NCBI GenBank assembly: GCA_958450865.1
Contig: CAUDNY010000002.1
Span: forward strand, 248,001 to 312,000
Direction: 5' to 3'
DNA length: 64,000 bases
Origin: an uncultured Collinsella sp.
GTDB taxonomy: Bacteria > Actinomycetota > Coriobacteriia > Coriobacteriales > Coriobacteriaceae
The notes beneath the pieces were generated by a model, which saw only the letters and a list, made by a program, of their open reading frames with translations, ran no database searches and was not told where the DNA came from. Below are positions 1-8,404 of this stretch, piece by piece. Every line of letters starts with the position of its first letter. The stretch's first letter is position 1. The translations under genes and the position numbers were made by a program.

Positions 1-2376
1 GGCATGCGAGGTGAGCGCGTCGCCGCCCGCGATGTTCTTGACGCACAGGTTGGCAAAGTCGCGCAGCGTGAGGTAGCGGTTCTGCTCGCGCGCGGCACGC
101 TCGTCGGACAGACGCACGTACTGGCCATCAAAGACCACATCGGCGGCGTCCACGTCCCACATCTGGGCGGCCTTGGCGCAAATTTTCTCGCGCAGCTCCG
201 TCGCGGCGTTCTTGGCTGCCAGGCCCGTCACGTACGTGCCCGAGCTCGCGTACGAGCCGGCGTCGAACGGCGACACGTCGGTGTCCACGCCGCGCACCAC
301 AATGAGCGAGCTTTCAACGCCCAGCTCCTCGGCGGCAATCTGCGCCAGGATCGTATCGACGCCCATGCCGTTATCGGTGGCGCCGGTGCCGATGGTAATG
401 AAGCCGTCCTCTTCCAGGCGCATGTCGATGCCGGCGATATCCACGTTAGAAATGCCCGAGCCCTGCATGGTGAGCGCACAGCCCAGGGCACGCACGCGGT
501 CGCCCAGGTCGACGGCCAGCGGCTTGTCGCGCCAACCGATCATGTCCATCGCGCGCAGCAGGCAGCGGTCGAGCGCGCAGGCGTTGAGCTTTTCGTTGTA
601 GTACTGCGGCATGATTTCGCCCTCGCGCACAATGTTCTTAAGGCGCAGGTCGGCGGGATCCATGTGCAGCATGTCGGCGAGTTCGTTGACGGCGCTCTCC
701 ACGGCAAACTGGCCCTGGGTGGCACCGTAGCCACGATATGCACCGCCGCGGTTGGTATTGGTGTAGACGGCGTCCCAGCTAAAGCGGCTCGCCTTCACGT
801 GGTTGTAGATGGGCAGGCTCTTGTGGCCCGAAAGGCCGATCGTCGTGGTAGCGTGCTCACCGTACGCGCCGGCGTTGGACAGCGTGTGCAGATCGATGGC
901 CGTGATGGTGCCGTCGTTCATGGCGCCCAGCTTGACGGTCATCTGCATCTGGTGGCGCGAGTTGCCCGCGGTGATGGTCTCCTCACGCGTGTAGCAGCAG
1001 TAGCTCGGACGACCGGTCTGCTGGGTGACAAACGCAACGAAGATCTCGCAGCAGCCCGTCTGCTTGGAGCCAAAGCCGCCGCCGATGCGCGGCTTAATAA
1101 CCTGCACCTGCGACTGCGGAATGTCGAGCGACTGTGCGACCATGCGGCGCACGTGGAAGGGCACCTGCGTGGAGGTAGTCACCGAGATACGTCCGAACGC
1201 GTCGGTCGTCGCGAAGGCGCGGAAGGTCTCCATGGGCGCGGTCTGCGTGGCCTGGCTGGTGTAGGTGCGGGTGAAGACGATGTCGCTCTGGGCGAAGGCC
1301 TCGTCCAAGTCGCCAAAGTCGCTCGTGCCGCTGCACACCAGGTTGCGCGGGACATCGCCGCCCTGCGGGAACATAAAGGTCACGTCGCCCTCGGGATGGA
1401 CCACGATGTCGTTATCGAGTGCCTGGGTAAAGTCGAGCAGCGGCTCGAGCACCTCGTAGTCGACCTTAATGAGCTTGAGTGCCTTGTCGGCGGCCTCCTC
1501 GGTCTCGGCGGCGACAATCGCCACCTCCTCGTTTTGGTAACGGACGAGGTTCTCGAGAATCAGGCGGTCGTAGGGACTCGGCTGGGGATAGCTCTGGCCG
1601 GCGATGGTAAAGCGGCGCTTGGGCACGTCCTCGTAGGTGTAGACGCCCACCACACCGGGCACCTTCAGGGCGCGCGACGTGTCGATGGAGCGGATCTTGG
1701 CGCGGGCATACGGGCTGCGCTTGAGCTTGACGATCAGGGCGCCGGCGGGCACCAGGTCGCCCGTATAGACGGGACGACCCTCGAGCAGCGCCTTCGAGTC
1801 CTTCTTGGGCTGCTTGTGAGTGATCTGCTTGTACGCGACACCGTCGCAGCTGGTGTCGTTGACCGGAAGCTCGGGCATCTCAAAGCCCACCTGCACGCCG
1901 GACTCGTTGAGGAAGCGCACGATGGCGCGCAGCTGGCTCTCGTAGCCGCTGCAACGGCAGAGGTTGCCGGCAAGCTGGCGCGAGAGCTCCTCGCGCGTAG
2001 CGACGAGGCTCGGGTCCTCCTTGGCGGCGCGGGCAAGCGCCAGCACGTTCATAATAAGGCCGGGGGCGCAAAAACCGCACTGCTCGGCGCCTTCGGCAGC
2101 CATTGCGCGGGCAAGCGCCTCGGACTCGGCCTTGAGGCCCTCGAGCGTGGTGATGGTATGACCCTCAACACGGGCGGCGGGAACCGAGCAGCTCAGCACC
2201 GGGTCGCCATCGAGCCACACCGTGCACAGGCCGCAGTTGGTGGTCTCGCAGGCGCAGCGCACCGACGCGCAGCCCTGCTCGCGCAACAGCGCAAAGAGCA
2301 TGGTGTCGGGGGCAATCTGAACCTTGACCTTACGGCCGTTAAGCGTAAAGGAAAGATCGATGAGTTTGGCAGCCAT
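1..2376 (-). CDS. Xanthine dehydrogenase-type molybdenum hydroxylase, fused 2Fe-2S and Mo-binding protein (3' end off window)
   Basis: This protein should hydroxylate a purine or other N-heterocycle/aldehyde using a molybdopterin cofactor and pass electrons through 2Fe-2S clusters to the FAD subunit encoded just upstream. 792 residues are visible and the C-terminus lies beyond base 1. Residues 1-80 form a plant-ferredoxin fold with Cys43, Cys48, Cys51 and Cys63; the second 2Fe-2S domain has QCGFCAPG near residue 100 and a CRCSGY motif near 135. The Mo domain follows from about residue 175, with GGGFGSKQ and AYRGYGATQ, which match the conserved GGGFG and RGFG-PQ regions of the family. The start ATG overlaps the stop of the FAD gene (TAATG), implying translational coupling. 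Fusion of the small Fe-S subunit to the large subunit is less usual than the separate CoxS/CoxL arrangement. The substrate cannot be assigned from sequence. Because selD, yedF and DUF3343 genes are nearby, a selenium-dependent hydroxylase is possible, but no marker gene such as yqeB is seen here. Confidence 0.85.
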   Translation of the reverse strand, partial: MAAKLIDLSFTLNGRKVKVQIAPDTMLFALLREQGCASVRCACETTNCGLCTVWLDGDPVLSCSVPAARVEGHTITTLEGLKAESEALARAMAAEGAEQCGFCAPGLIMNVLALARAAKEDPSLVATREELSRQLAGNLCRCSGYESQLRAIVRFLNESGVQVGFEMPELPVNDTSCDGVAYKQITHKQPKKDSKALLEGRPVYTGDLVPAGALIVKLKRSPYARAKIRSIDTSRALKVPGVVGVYTYEDVPKRRFTIAGQSYPQPSPYDRLILENLVRYQNEEVAIVAAETEEAADKALKLIKVDYEVLEPLLDFTQALDNDIVVHPEGDVTFMFPQGGDVPRNLVCSGTSDFGDLDEAFAQSDIVFTRTYTSQATQTAPMETFRAFATTDAFGRISVTTSTQVPFHVRRMVAQSLDIPQSQVQVIKPRIGGGFGSKQTGCCEIFVAFVTQQTGRPSYCCYTREETITAGNSRHQMQMTVKLGAMNDGTITAIDLHTLSNAGAYGEHATTTIGLSGHKSLPIYNHVKASRFSWDAVYTNTNRGGAYRGYGATQGQFAVESAVNELADMLHMDPADLRLKNIVREGEIMPQYYNEKLNACALDRCLLRAMDMIGWRDKPLAVDLGDRVRALGCALTMQGSGISNVDIAGIDMRLEEDGFITIGTGATDNGMGVDTILAQIAAEELGVESSLIVVRGVDTDVSPFDAGSYASSGTYVTGLAAKNAATELREKICAKAAQMWDVDAADVVFDGQYVRLSDERAAREQNRYLTLRDFANLCVKNIAGGDALTSHA

Positions 2377-3290
2377 TAGCGCACCTCGCTAGAATCGACG
2401 CCGGGCACGCGGCGGCAGGAATACTCGTCCGTGGCAAACTTGGGGACCTGCACGGTCTCGAACTCGCGGGCAAGCGCGGCAGAAAGCTCGATGCCGGCGG
2501 CGCGGCGCACGGCCTGAATCGCCAGCGGGGCCGAGATGCGGCGGCGGTAGTCGGCCGAGCCCCAAAGGTTGGTGCCGTAGCTCAGCGCACGCACGGATGC
2601 GGCCAGAGCGCGAAGCTCATCCTCGGAAGGCTGCTCGTTGATAAGGCCGCACGCCTCGCCCTGCAGCAGGGTCGCGCGCAGCGGGCGGGCACCCACGGTG
2701 ACATGCCAGCTGTTGTCCCACCAGGCGGCGGTGACGTTTAAGGAGGGGAAGTCGGTCGCGGCCTTGCGCACGGCCTCGTAGCTCGCACGGTAATCGTGCT
2801 TGACGACTACGACATGCTCGATCACGTCGCGCACGTAGCCCATGTCCACGAACTCCGCGAGCGGCACGCGACCGGCGCCCGTCAGCTCAACATAGGAATC
2901 GAGCGCGAGAAAGGCGGAGAGAACGTCCGAGAAGCCAAAGCGGCCGTAGATGCTGCCGCCCACCGTGGCGGTATTGCGCAGCTGCACGCCCACGATGTCG
3001 TGGACGGCAAACTCAAAGACATTGTTGACAAGCGCGTTGAGCCCGGCATGACGCTCGAGCTGGCGCAGGGTGCACATGGCACCGATGCGAAACTCGGTCT
3101 CGGTCTCCTCGATCTGATCGAGACTGCAGGCCGAAAGGTCAATCGCCGTCGCCACACGACGCGAACCCAGGCGCATCCAGATGCCGCCGCCCACAATCTT
3201 GTTGTTGCGGTTCTTCTGCAAGAGCTCATAGGCTTCGGCCGCGTTTCCAACACGGACGTAGGTACCGAACTTGAGCACGTTCTCCCCCAT
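2376..3290 (-). CDS. FAD-binding subunit of xanthine dehydrogenase-type molybdenum hydroxylase
   Basis: This is the flavin subunit (CoxM/XdhB type) that takes electrons from the 2Fe-2S domains of the partner encoded immediately downstream. The 304-residue length fits the family. The N-terminal half shows the two FAD-binding segments, KIVGGGIWMRLG near residue 35 and TVGGSIYGRFGFSDVLSAFL near residue 110, equivalent to the AGGT and TxGG...D motifs. The C-terminal part corresponds to the CO-dehydrogenase flavoprotein C-terminal domain. The ATG is preceded by GTGGAGAG as ribosome-binding site. The two genes overlap by one base, so they are co-transcribed. No regulator is adjacent. Confidence 0.85.
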   Translation of the reverse strand: MGENVLKFGTYVRVGNAAEAYELLQKNRNNKIVGGGIWMRLGSRRVATAIDLSACSLDQIEETETEFRIGAMCTLRQLERHAGLNALVNNVFEFAVHDIVGVQLRNTATVGGSIYGRFGFSDVLSAFLALDSYVELTGAGRVPLAEFVDMGYVRDVIEHVVVVKHDYRASYEAVRKAATDFPSLNVTAAWWDNSWHVTVGARPLRATLLQGEACGLINEQPSEDELRALAASVRALSYGTNLWGSADYRRRISAPLAIQAVRRAAGIELSAALAREFETVQVPKFATDEYSCRRVPGVDSSEVR

Positions 3291-3384
3291 CTCTCCACTT
3301 GTCCAGTACCTTTAAGTGTACCAAACGAGGGGGCACAGCTCGTGTCGGGACAAAATGAACCGTTTTCCTCCGTCGTATGCGGAT

Positions 3385-3419
3385 CAAAAAGGCTCCCAGC
3401 CAAGATGGCTGGGAGCCTT
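3385..3419 (-). terminator. Rho-independent terminator of gdhA
   Basis: Two 14-base arms (3389-3402 and 3406-3419) form a perfect GC-rich hairpin with a 3-base loop, followed on the minus strand by TTTTTG. It lies directly after the gdhA stop codon. Confidence 0.85.
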
Positions 3420-3444
3420 CCGCGATGCTATATCGAGTGAAGAT

Positions 3445-4800
3445 TTAGCAGACGCCCTGGGCGAGCATGGCGTCGGCGACCTTCAGGAAGCCGGCGATGT
3501 TGGCACCCATGACGAAGTTGCCCTCCTCGCCGTACTTCTTGGCGGTGTCGTCCACGTTGTGGAACATGCCGCGCATGAGCTGCTCGAGCTTGCCGTCGAC
3601 CTCTTCGAAGGTCCAGGACAGGTGCTCGGCGTTCTGACTCATCTCCAGGCCGGACACGAGCACGCCGCCGGCGTTGGCAGCCTTACCGGGCATAAAGGCG
3701 ACGCCGTTCTCCTGGAAGTAGGTCGTGGCCTCGATGGTCGTAGGCATGTTCGCGCCCTCGCCGACCACCTTGCAGCCGTTGGCGACGAGCGCCTGGGCGT
3801 CCTCGAGCAGCAGCGTGTTCTCGCGAGCGCAGGGCAGCGCGATGTCGCAGGGCAGCTGCCACACGCCGCGGCCGTCGCCCTCGTGCCACGTGGCATTAGG
3901 CTTCTCGTCGACGTACATAGCGAGCGTAACGCCCTTGTCGTGGCCGGAGCGCTTCTTGTTGTAGACGTGCTCGAGCACGGTGTAGTCGATGCCGTCGGGA
4001 TCCTCGACCCAGCCATGGGTGTCGGAGCAGGCCAGCACCTTGCCGCCAAGCTGGGAGACCTTCTGGACCGCGTAGATGGCGACGTTACCGGAGCCGTGAA
4101 CGACGACGTTCTTGCCCTCGAAGGAGTCGCCGCGGCTCTTGAGATACTCGTCCACAAAGTAGACCAGACCGTAACCGGTGGCCTCGGTACGGGCGAGCGA
4201 GCCGCCAAAGGAGAGGCCCTTGCCGGTAAGGACGCCGGTCCACTCGTTGGTCAGGCGCTTGTACTGACCGAACAGGTAGGCAACCTCGCGGCCGCCAACG
4301 CCCAGGTCGCCGGCGGGAACGTCGGTGTTGGGACCAATGTGGCGATAGAGCTCGGTCATGAAGGACTGGCAGAAGTGCATGATCTCGTTGTTGGACTTGC
4401 CCTTGGGGTCAAAGTCGGAGCCGCCCTTGCCGCCGCCCATGGGAAGGGTGGTCAGGCTGTTCTTGAGGATCTGCTCCAGACCCAGGAACTTGAGCATGCC
4501 CAGGGTGACCGTCGGGTTAAAGCGCAGGCCGCCCTTGTAGGGTCCAATGGCAGAGTTGAACTCGACGCGGTAGCCGCGGTTGACCTGGACCTTGCCCTGG
4601 TCGTCGACCCAGGGGACACGGAACATAACGATGCGCTCGGGCTCGACAAGGCGCTCAAGCAGGGCGGCCTCCTCGTACTCGGGATGGGCGTCGAGCGCCG
4701 GCTGGATGGTGCCGAGGATCTCGGTCGCGGCCTGGATGAACTCAGGCTGCTCGGGATAGCGGGCCTTGAGCTCGTCGAGAACTTTCTGCGTGTAGCTCAT
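3445..4800 (-). CDS. gdhA: NADP-type glutamate dehydrogenase
   Basis: The enzyme interconverts 2-oxoglutarate plus ammonium and glutamate, the main ammonium-assimilation step in many gut anaerobes. The 451 residues fit the hexameric small-type GdhA family. Visible family segments are NRGYRVEFNSAIGPYKGGLR near residue 80, the catalytic lysine region LPMGGGKGGSDFDPKGKS near 120, and the Rossmann segment VVVHGSGNVAIYA near 235. The start was set at the ATG preceded by TTGGAGGAAGC, because the longer frame upstream (to 4848) has no ribosome-binding site. The gene is monocistronic, with its own terminator downstream and a long palindrome upstream at 5011-5100. Coenzyme choice is inferred from overall similarity to bacterial NADP enzymes, not from a diagnostic residue. 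Confidence 0.95.
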   Translation of the reverse strand: MSYTQKVLDELKARYPEQPEFIQAATEILGTIQPALDAHPEYEEAALLERLVEPERIVMFRVPWVDDQGKVQVNRGYRVEFNSAIGPYKGGLRFNPTVTLGMLKFLGLEQILKNSLTTLPMGGGKGGSDFDPKGKSNNEIMHFCQSFMTELYRHIGPNTDVPAGDLGVGGREVAYLFGQYKRLTNEWTGVLTGKGLSFGGSLARTEATGYGLVYFVDEYLKSRGDSFEGKNVVVHGSGNVAIYAVQKVSQLGGKVLACSDTHGWVEDPDGIDYTVLEHVYNKKRSGHDKGVTLAMYVDEKPNATWHEGDGRGVWQLPCDIALPCARENTLLLEDAQALVANGCKVVGEGANMPTTIEATTYFQENGVAFMPGKAANAGGVLVSGLEMSQNAEHLSWTFEEVDGKLEQLMRGMFHNVDDTAKKYGEEGNFVMGANIAGFLKVADAMLAQGVC

Positions 4801-5010
4801 GCTTCCTCCAATTGATGGAAAAGAAAAGTGTCGTTCGAGGCGCCCCATGCGCCGCGAGCTTTATCGAGTATGGATAATATCGCACTGTTGCAGCAAAGTT
4901 TCACATAAGCCGACAAGCAGATGTTTCGTTTTGATTACGATGCAGGTAGAAGCGTTTTTGAGCACCCAACGTGCAAATCGCGTGTTTCAAAGCTGTTTCG
5001 TCCACGTGTT

Positions 5011-5100
5011 CCAAACCACCACATTGGGGACAGGCACCTTTGTGGTGGTTTTAACGATGGAACCACCACAAAGGTGCCTGTCCCCAATGTGGTGGTTTGG
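5011..5100. repeat. Perfect 40-bp inverted repeat (REP-like palindrome, GGGGACAGGCACC family)
   Basis: Arms 5011-5050 and 5061-5100 are exact reverse complements with a 10-base loop. Each arm is itself an imperfect hairpin, because AACCACCACA and TGTGGTGGTT bracket a GGGGACAGGCACC core. It fills the space between the divergently flanked gdhA promoter region and the DUF3343 gene stop. The remaining bases 4801-5010 are a moderately AT-rich leader in which I see no further gene. The repeat could act as a bidirectional transcription stop for the mobA-DUF3343 unit. Similar short palindromes elsewhere are mobilised by RAYT transposases, but none is encoded in this window. Confidence 0.85.
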
Positions 5101-5104
5101 GTGG

Positions 5105-5500
5105 TTAGAGGACGAGCTGATGGTAGTCGGCGGGGGTTACGCGGCCTTCGGTGGCAGCGCGGAAGGCGGCGAGCGCATCGCCCGAGAACGGCATGGCCCA
5201 GCACAGCCCGCAGCCGGCGGTAATGGAGCCGGGCAATGGCATGATGCGCCCGGGCACGCCGGCATCCAGGCACAGCTGCTCGCATTCCATCACATCAAAG
5301 GTGCTGTCAAACGACACGATGATCTTGCGCTCGTGGTCGAGGGCATCACCGGACGGGCCTTCGCGGTGTGCTTCACGATACGCCGCGGCGGCCGCTTCCT
5401 CTTCCGCGGTATGTCCACAGCCACTGCAGCCGCAGGTACAGGGCTCGGAACCATCGCAAGTGCAAGGCTCTCCCGTGTCGGGGCAAATATCGTGAGACAT
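5105..5500 (-). CDS. DUF3343 protein with cysteine-rich N-terminus
   Basis: The protein has 131 residues. Residues 60-131 form a DUF3343 domain with the characteristic PGSITAGCGLCWAMPF segment, containing two cysteines in GCGLC. The first 30 residues are unusual: about seven cysteines in CPDTGEPCTC and CTCGCSGCG clusters followed by an acidic/alanine helix, which looks like a metal- or chalcogen-binding tail. DUF3343 proteins occur beside selD and yedF in many anaerobes and are suspected of a role in selenium or sulfur transfer; no reaction is established. It lies 15 bases downstream of mobA and near selC, selB and selA, which fits that link. A second, tail-less paralogue is at 31769-32020 in the selD operon. 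Confidence 0.75.
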   Translation of the reverse strand: MSHDICPDTGEPCTCDGSEPCTCGCSGCGHTAEEEAAAAAYREAHREGPSGDALDHERKIIVSFDSTFDVMECEQLCLDAGVPGRIMPLPGSITAGCGLCWAMPFSGDALAAFRAATEGRVTPADYHQLVL

Positions 5501-5515
5501 GGCAACTCCAATCGT

Positions 5516-6148
5516 CTAGGCGAGTAACTCGGCCGCCGCAAACTCCTCGGGCGTATTGACGTTCTCAAAGCAGAGCGTCGAGCCCGCGGACTTAACGATC
5601 TGCGGCTCATCCATATAACCAGCCTGAACGCGATTGATCAGGCAGCGAATGCGCTGGCGGTCGCAGGCGAGCAGCTCTTGGGCAACCGGCGCACACGCGT
5701 CACGGCGCCAGACGGCGCAAAGCGGCTCAATCCCCCGCTCCTCGCGCGGCACGCACACGTCGAGCGCCTCGACCTCAGCACGATCGGCAAGCGCGCCGAT
5801 GAGTTCCGGCGAGACAAACGGCATATCGCAGGCGACAATCGCCACGAGCGGCAATCGGGCCGCGGCCAACGAGCTCGCGATGCCGCGCATGGCACCGGCG
5901 GGACCGTCGACGTCCATCACCACGCGGGGGCGCAGGCCATCAAACATAAGCTCCTCAAGGTAGGCAAGCTCGCTGGGACGCGACGTCGTCACGACCAACT
6001 CGCCGGCAACTGGCGCCAGCCGACCCAGCACGCGCTCGATAAGCGGCTCACCGCAAAACGCCATGCGCGCCTTGTCACAGCCCATGCGCGACGACAACCC
6101 GCCCGCTTGAACGACACAAGAAAGATCGGCCCGTCTTACGGTAGTCAT
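5516..6148 (-). CDS. mobA: Molybdenum cofactor guanylyltransferase
   Basis: MobA adds GMP from GTP to molybdopterin to make the MGD cofactor required by FdhF and the DMSO-reductase-family enzyme in this window. The N-terminal nucleotide-binding signature VVQAGGLSSRMGCDK is present near residues 12-26, and VACDMPF in the middle is the metal-binding Asp segment. At 210 residues it is a normal length. The start was placed at ATG 6148, nine bases after GGGGGTGG; the longer reading frame extends into the selC terminator and is unlikely to be used. A cytidylyltransferase (MocA) role, serving xanthine-dehydrogenase-type enzymes, cannot be excluded. It is followed after 15 bases by the DUF3343 gene. 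Confidence 0.85.
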   Translation of the reverse strand: MTTVRRADLSCVVQAGGLSSRMGCDKARMAFCGEPLIERVLGRLAPVAGELVVTTSRPSELAYLEELMFDGLRPRVVMDVDGPAGAMRGIASSLAAARLPLVAIVACDMPFVSPELIGALADRAEVEALDVCVPREERGIEPLCAVWRRDACAPVAQELLACDRQRIRCLINRVQAGYMDEPQIVKSAGSTLCFENVNTPEEFAAAELLA

Positions 6149-6237
6149 ACGGCAAACCACCCCCATCGGCATGCTCAAAACCCAACACACGAAGCCAAAT
6201 ACCATCGCCGATAAAGCGGGAGGCACGGCAAACCCAT

Positions 6238-6296
6238 GCAAAAACAAAACAGCGCCTTTGCGGCACGCAGCAAGACCGCGAGCACAAAAGCGCTGG
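6238..6296 (-). terminator. Probable terminator downstream of selC
   Basis: On the minus strand, CAGCGC...GCGCTG arms close a long imperfect stem (6251-6296) and are followed by TTTTGTTTTTG. It separates the tRNA-Sec transcript from mobA, suggesting that mobA has its own promoter. Confidence 0.55.
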
Positions 6297-6303
6297 TAGC
6301 GTA

Positions 6304-6400
6304 TGGCGGGAACGTATGTGAATCGAACACATCCAAGACGTTTTGCACGCCTCGCAACGGTTTTGAGGACCGCGGAGCCCACCGGAGCCCATCCGTTCCC
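6304..6400 (-). tRNA. selC: tRNA-Sec (anticodon UCA)
   Basis: The 97-base sequence reads as a tRNA with anticodon TCA (6366-6364), an oversized variable arm, a T-arm with ATGTG/CACAT stem and TTCGATT loop, a 7-bp acceptor stem GGGAACG/CGTTCCC plus a G-A position, discriminator G and encoded CCA. The long acceptor/T-arm stack and long variable arm are hallmarks of bacterial selenocysteine tRNA, charged with serine and converted by SelA. It lies between selB and mobA. A TGG-TAAAAT extended -10 element at 6413-6418 is placed to start transcription just before the tRNA. Confidence 0.93.
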
Positions 6401-6412
6401 AAGTGCGGCGGT

Positions 6413-6421
6413 ATTTTACCA
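6413..6421 (-). promoter_or_regulatory. Candidate extended -10 promoter for selC
   Basis: The minus strand reads TGGTAAAAT, an extended -10 with the TAAAAT hexamer at 6418-6413, 12 bases before the tRNA 5' end. No convincing -35 hexamer is seen at 17 bases. Confidence 0.45.
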
Positions 6422-6436
6422 AACCGAGCAGCCAAT

Positions 6437-8404
6437 CTAGCGCAGGGAGCGCAGGCCGCCGGCATCCTTGTCGAGCACCGTAAAGCGCACGGCATCCAGG
6501 TGCTCTAAGATGCTGATGGCGCGTTTGCGCGACACGCCCAGGGCCTCGCGCAGCACGCTCGTGGTGGCAGCGCCGCCGGCCGCCTCAATGGCGGCGGCGA
6601 CGAGCTCACGCGCATGGGCCTCGGCAGCAGCGGACAGAGCAACGTCGCGTTCGACCTTAACGATCGAGCGGTTGAGCGAAAGCTCGCGCAGGGCACGCGT
6701 CATGGTGTCGCGACCGAGCTGCAGTTGTTCGCCCACCTCGGGAAGAGCCGGTGCATCCAGCCCGGCCTCGTCAAGAAGCGCGACGATCCGCTCGCAAGCC
6801 TCTCGCACCACGCGTGCCGCCGCGGCGGCCGAATGCGGATCGAATACCTCGGCGCCCTCGGCGGCGCACACGCCGCGCGAACAGCCCTCGGCAATCAGAG
6901 CCGCGGCAACGCCTTCATCAGCGGCAGGCCACGCAGCATGGGCAACGGCGCCGGGCGTAAAGCCCGTCTCCTTGGGAGCCGCCGCGTGCATGGCTGACAG
7001 GGTCGCCGCCAGTGCATCCATCGCGGCGTCGAGCACCGCAGCGTCCGCCAAGAGGTCCGCGTCACCCGCGGCAAGCTTGCGAACGGAGCCCTGCGCCACC
7101 AACCCACGCAGTGCGGCATCGACCTCATCGACACCAAGGTCCAAAGCCTCGGCAGCATCAACCGCCGTAACCGGCAGCGTCTGCAGCGCCAGCCAAGCGC
7201 CCACACCGCCCGCGATATCGCCGGACTCGAGCGCCGCATACAGCGAACGCTCCCCTTCGGAAAGCTCGCGCGAGCGACGGCAGCGCGAAAGCAGCACACG
7301 CCCGCCGCCAATAAGCATCACGGGTGAATAGGACAGCACCACGACATGGTCCCCGGCACGTAGCGGCAGCGAGTTTTCTAAGCGCACCTGAACAATACGG
7401 GTTTCGCCCACCGCCATGGGGGCCTCGCCCTCCATGAACATGATGCGACCGACGACCTCGGCCGTACCCGCCATCACGTGCACGCGCGCACCCGACTCGA
7501 GCACGCGCGGTTTGACGCCCTCGCGACCCAAATACGTAAACGTCATCATAAAGCGCATCGTCTGGCCAAAGCGGCCCGCCACGCCGAGCATCTCACCGCG
7601 ATCGAGCGCGGCGACAGCATCGCCCACCAAGTTGAGCGCCACACGCTGACCGGGCAACGCCCGCGGCGTATCGCCATGCACCTGAATCCCGCGCACGCGA
7701 CAGACCGTACGCGACGGCAAAGCCATCAGCTCGTCGCCCACCGCAACCGGCGCATCGTGCAGCGTTCCCGTTACGACAGTGCCGACGCCCTTAATCGTAA
7801 AGCAGCGGTCAATCGGCAGGCGCGGCGCGGCATCGGTGCGCTCGGCACGGTCGCGGCAGGCATCCCAGCAGGCGCTTACCTGCTCGTCGAGCACCGCAAG
7901 CAGCCCGTCGATCCCCTCGCCCGTCTTAGACGACACGGGCACAATCGGCGCGCCCGCAAACACGGTACCCGACAAAAAATCATCGACATCGAGCTCGGCA
8001 AGCTCGGTCATCTCGGCATCGGCCAGGTCACACATCGTCAGCGCCACCACCATATGCGTGACGCCCAGCAGCTCCAGCACGTGCACGTGCTCGCGCGTCT
8101 GCGGCATTACGCCCTCGACGGCCGAAACCACCAGCACGGCCACGTCGATGCCCGTGGCGCCCTGCACCATGGCGCGCAGGTAATGCGCATGGCCTGGCAC
8201 GTCGACCAGGCCAACGATCTTGCCGCTCGGCAGTGCCAGCTCGCCAAAACCCAACTCCACGGTCATGCCGCGCCGACGCTCGACCTCCAGACGATCGGGA
8301 TTCTTGCCGGTCAGCGCCTCGATCAGCGCCGACTTACCGTGGTCGACGTGGCCCGCCGTGCCAACGATAACGGGACACTCCACCAACGCCTGAACCTCAC
8401 TCAT
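6437..8404 (-). CDS. selB: Selenocysteine-specific elongation factor SelB
   Basis: SelB is the GTPase that carries Sec-tRNA to the ribosome at UGA codons marked by a SECIS hairpin. GTPase motifs are clear: G1 GTAGHVDHGKS at residues 15-25, G3 DVPGH near 68, and the SSKTGEG segment near 165. Elongation-factor domains 2 and 3 follow. The C-terminal part (about residues 380-655) holds winged-helix repeats that bind SECIS RNA in the family, ending with the helix-turn-helix-like VLREALGVSRKRAISILEHL. At 655 residues it is full length. Its start overlaps the selA stop by four bases, so selA and selB are translationally coupled. Expected clients in this window are fdhF and selD. Confidence 0.95.
   Translation of the reverse strand: MSEVQALVECPVIVGTAGHVDHGKSALIEALTGKNPDRLEVERRRGMTVELGFGELALPSGKIVGLVDVPGHAHYLRAMVQGATGIDVAVLVVSAVEGVMPQTREHVHVLELLGVTHMVVALTMCDLADAEMTELAELDVDDFLSGTVFAGAPIVPVSSKTGEGIDGLLAVLDEQVSACWDACRDRAERTDAAPRLPIDRCFTIKGVGTVVTGTLHDAPVAVGDELMALPSRTVCRVRGIQVHGDTPRALPGQRVALNLVGDAVAALDRGEMLGVAGRFGQTMRFMMTFTYLGREGVKPRVLESGARVHVMAGTAEVVGRIMFMEGEAPMAVGETRIVQVRLENSLPLRAGDHVVVLSYSPVMLIGGGRVLLSRCRRSRELSEGERSLYAALESGDIAGGVGAWLALQTLPVTAVDAAEALDLGVDEVDAALRGLVAQGSVRKLAAGDADLLADAAVLDAAMDALAATLSAMHAAAPKETGFTPGAVAHAAWPAADEGVAAALIAEGCSRGVCAAEGAEVFDPHSAAAAARVVREACERIVALLDEAGLDAPALPEVGEQLQLGRDTMTRALRELSLNRSIVKVERDVALSAAAEAHARELVAAAIEAAGGAATTSVLREALGVSRKRAISILEHLDAVRFTVLDKDAGGLRSLR

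Noticed and set aside
4..2379. 791-residue plus-strand open frame opposite the molybdenum hydroxylase
   Set aside because: It is the antisense frame of a high-GC gene; its translation is a His/Ala/Gly-rich string without motifs, while the minus strand has clear 2Fe-2S and Mo motifs.
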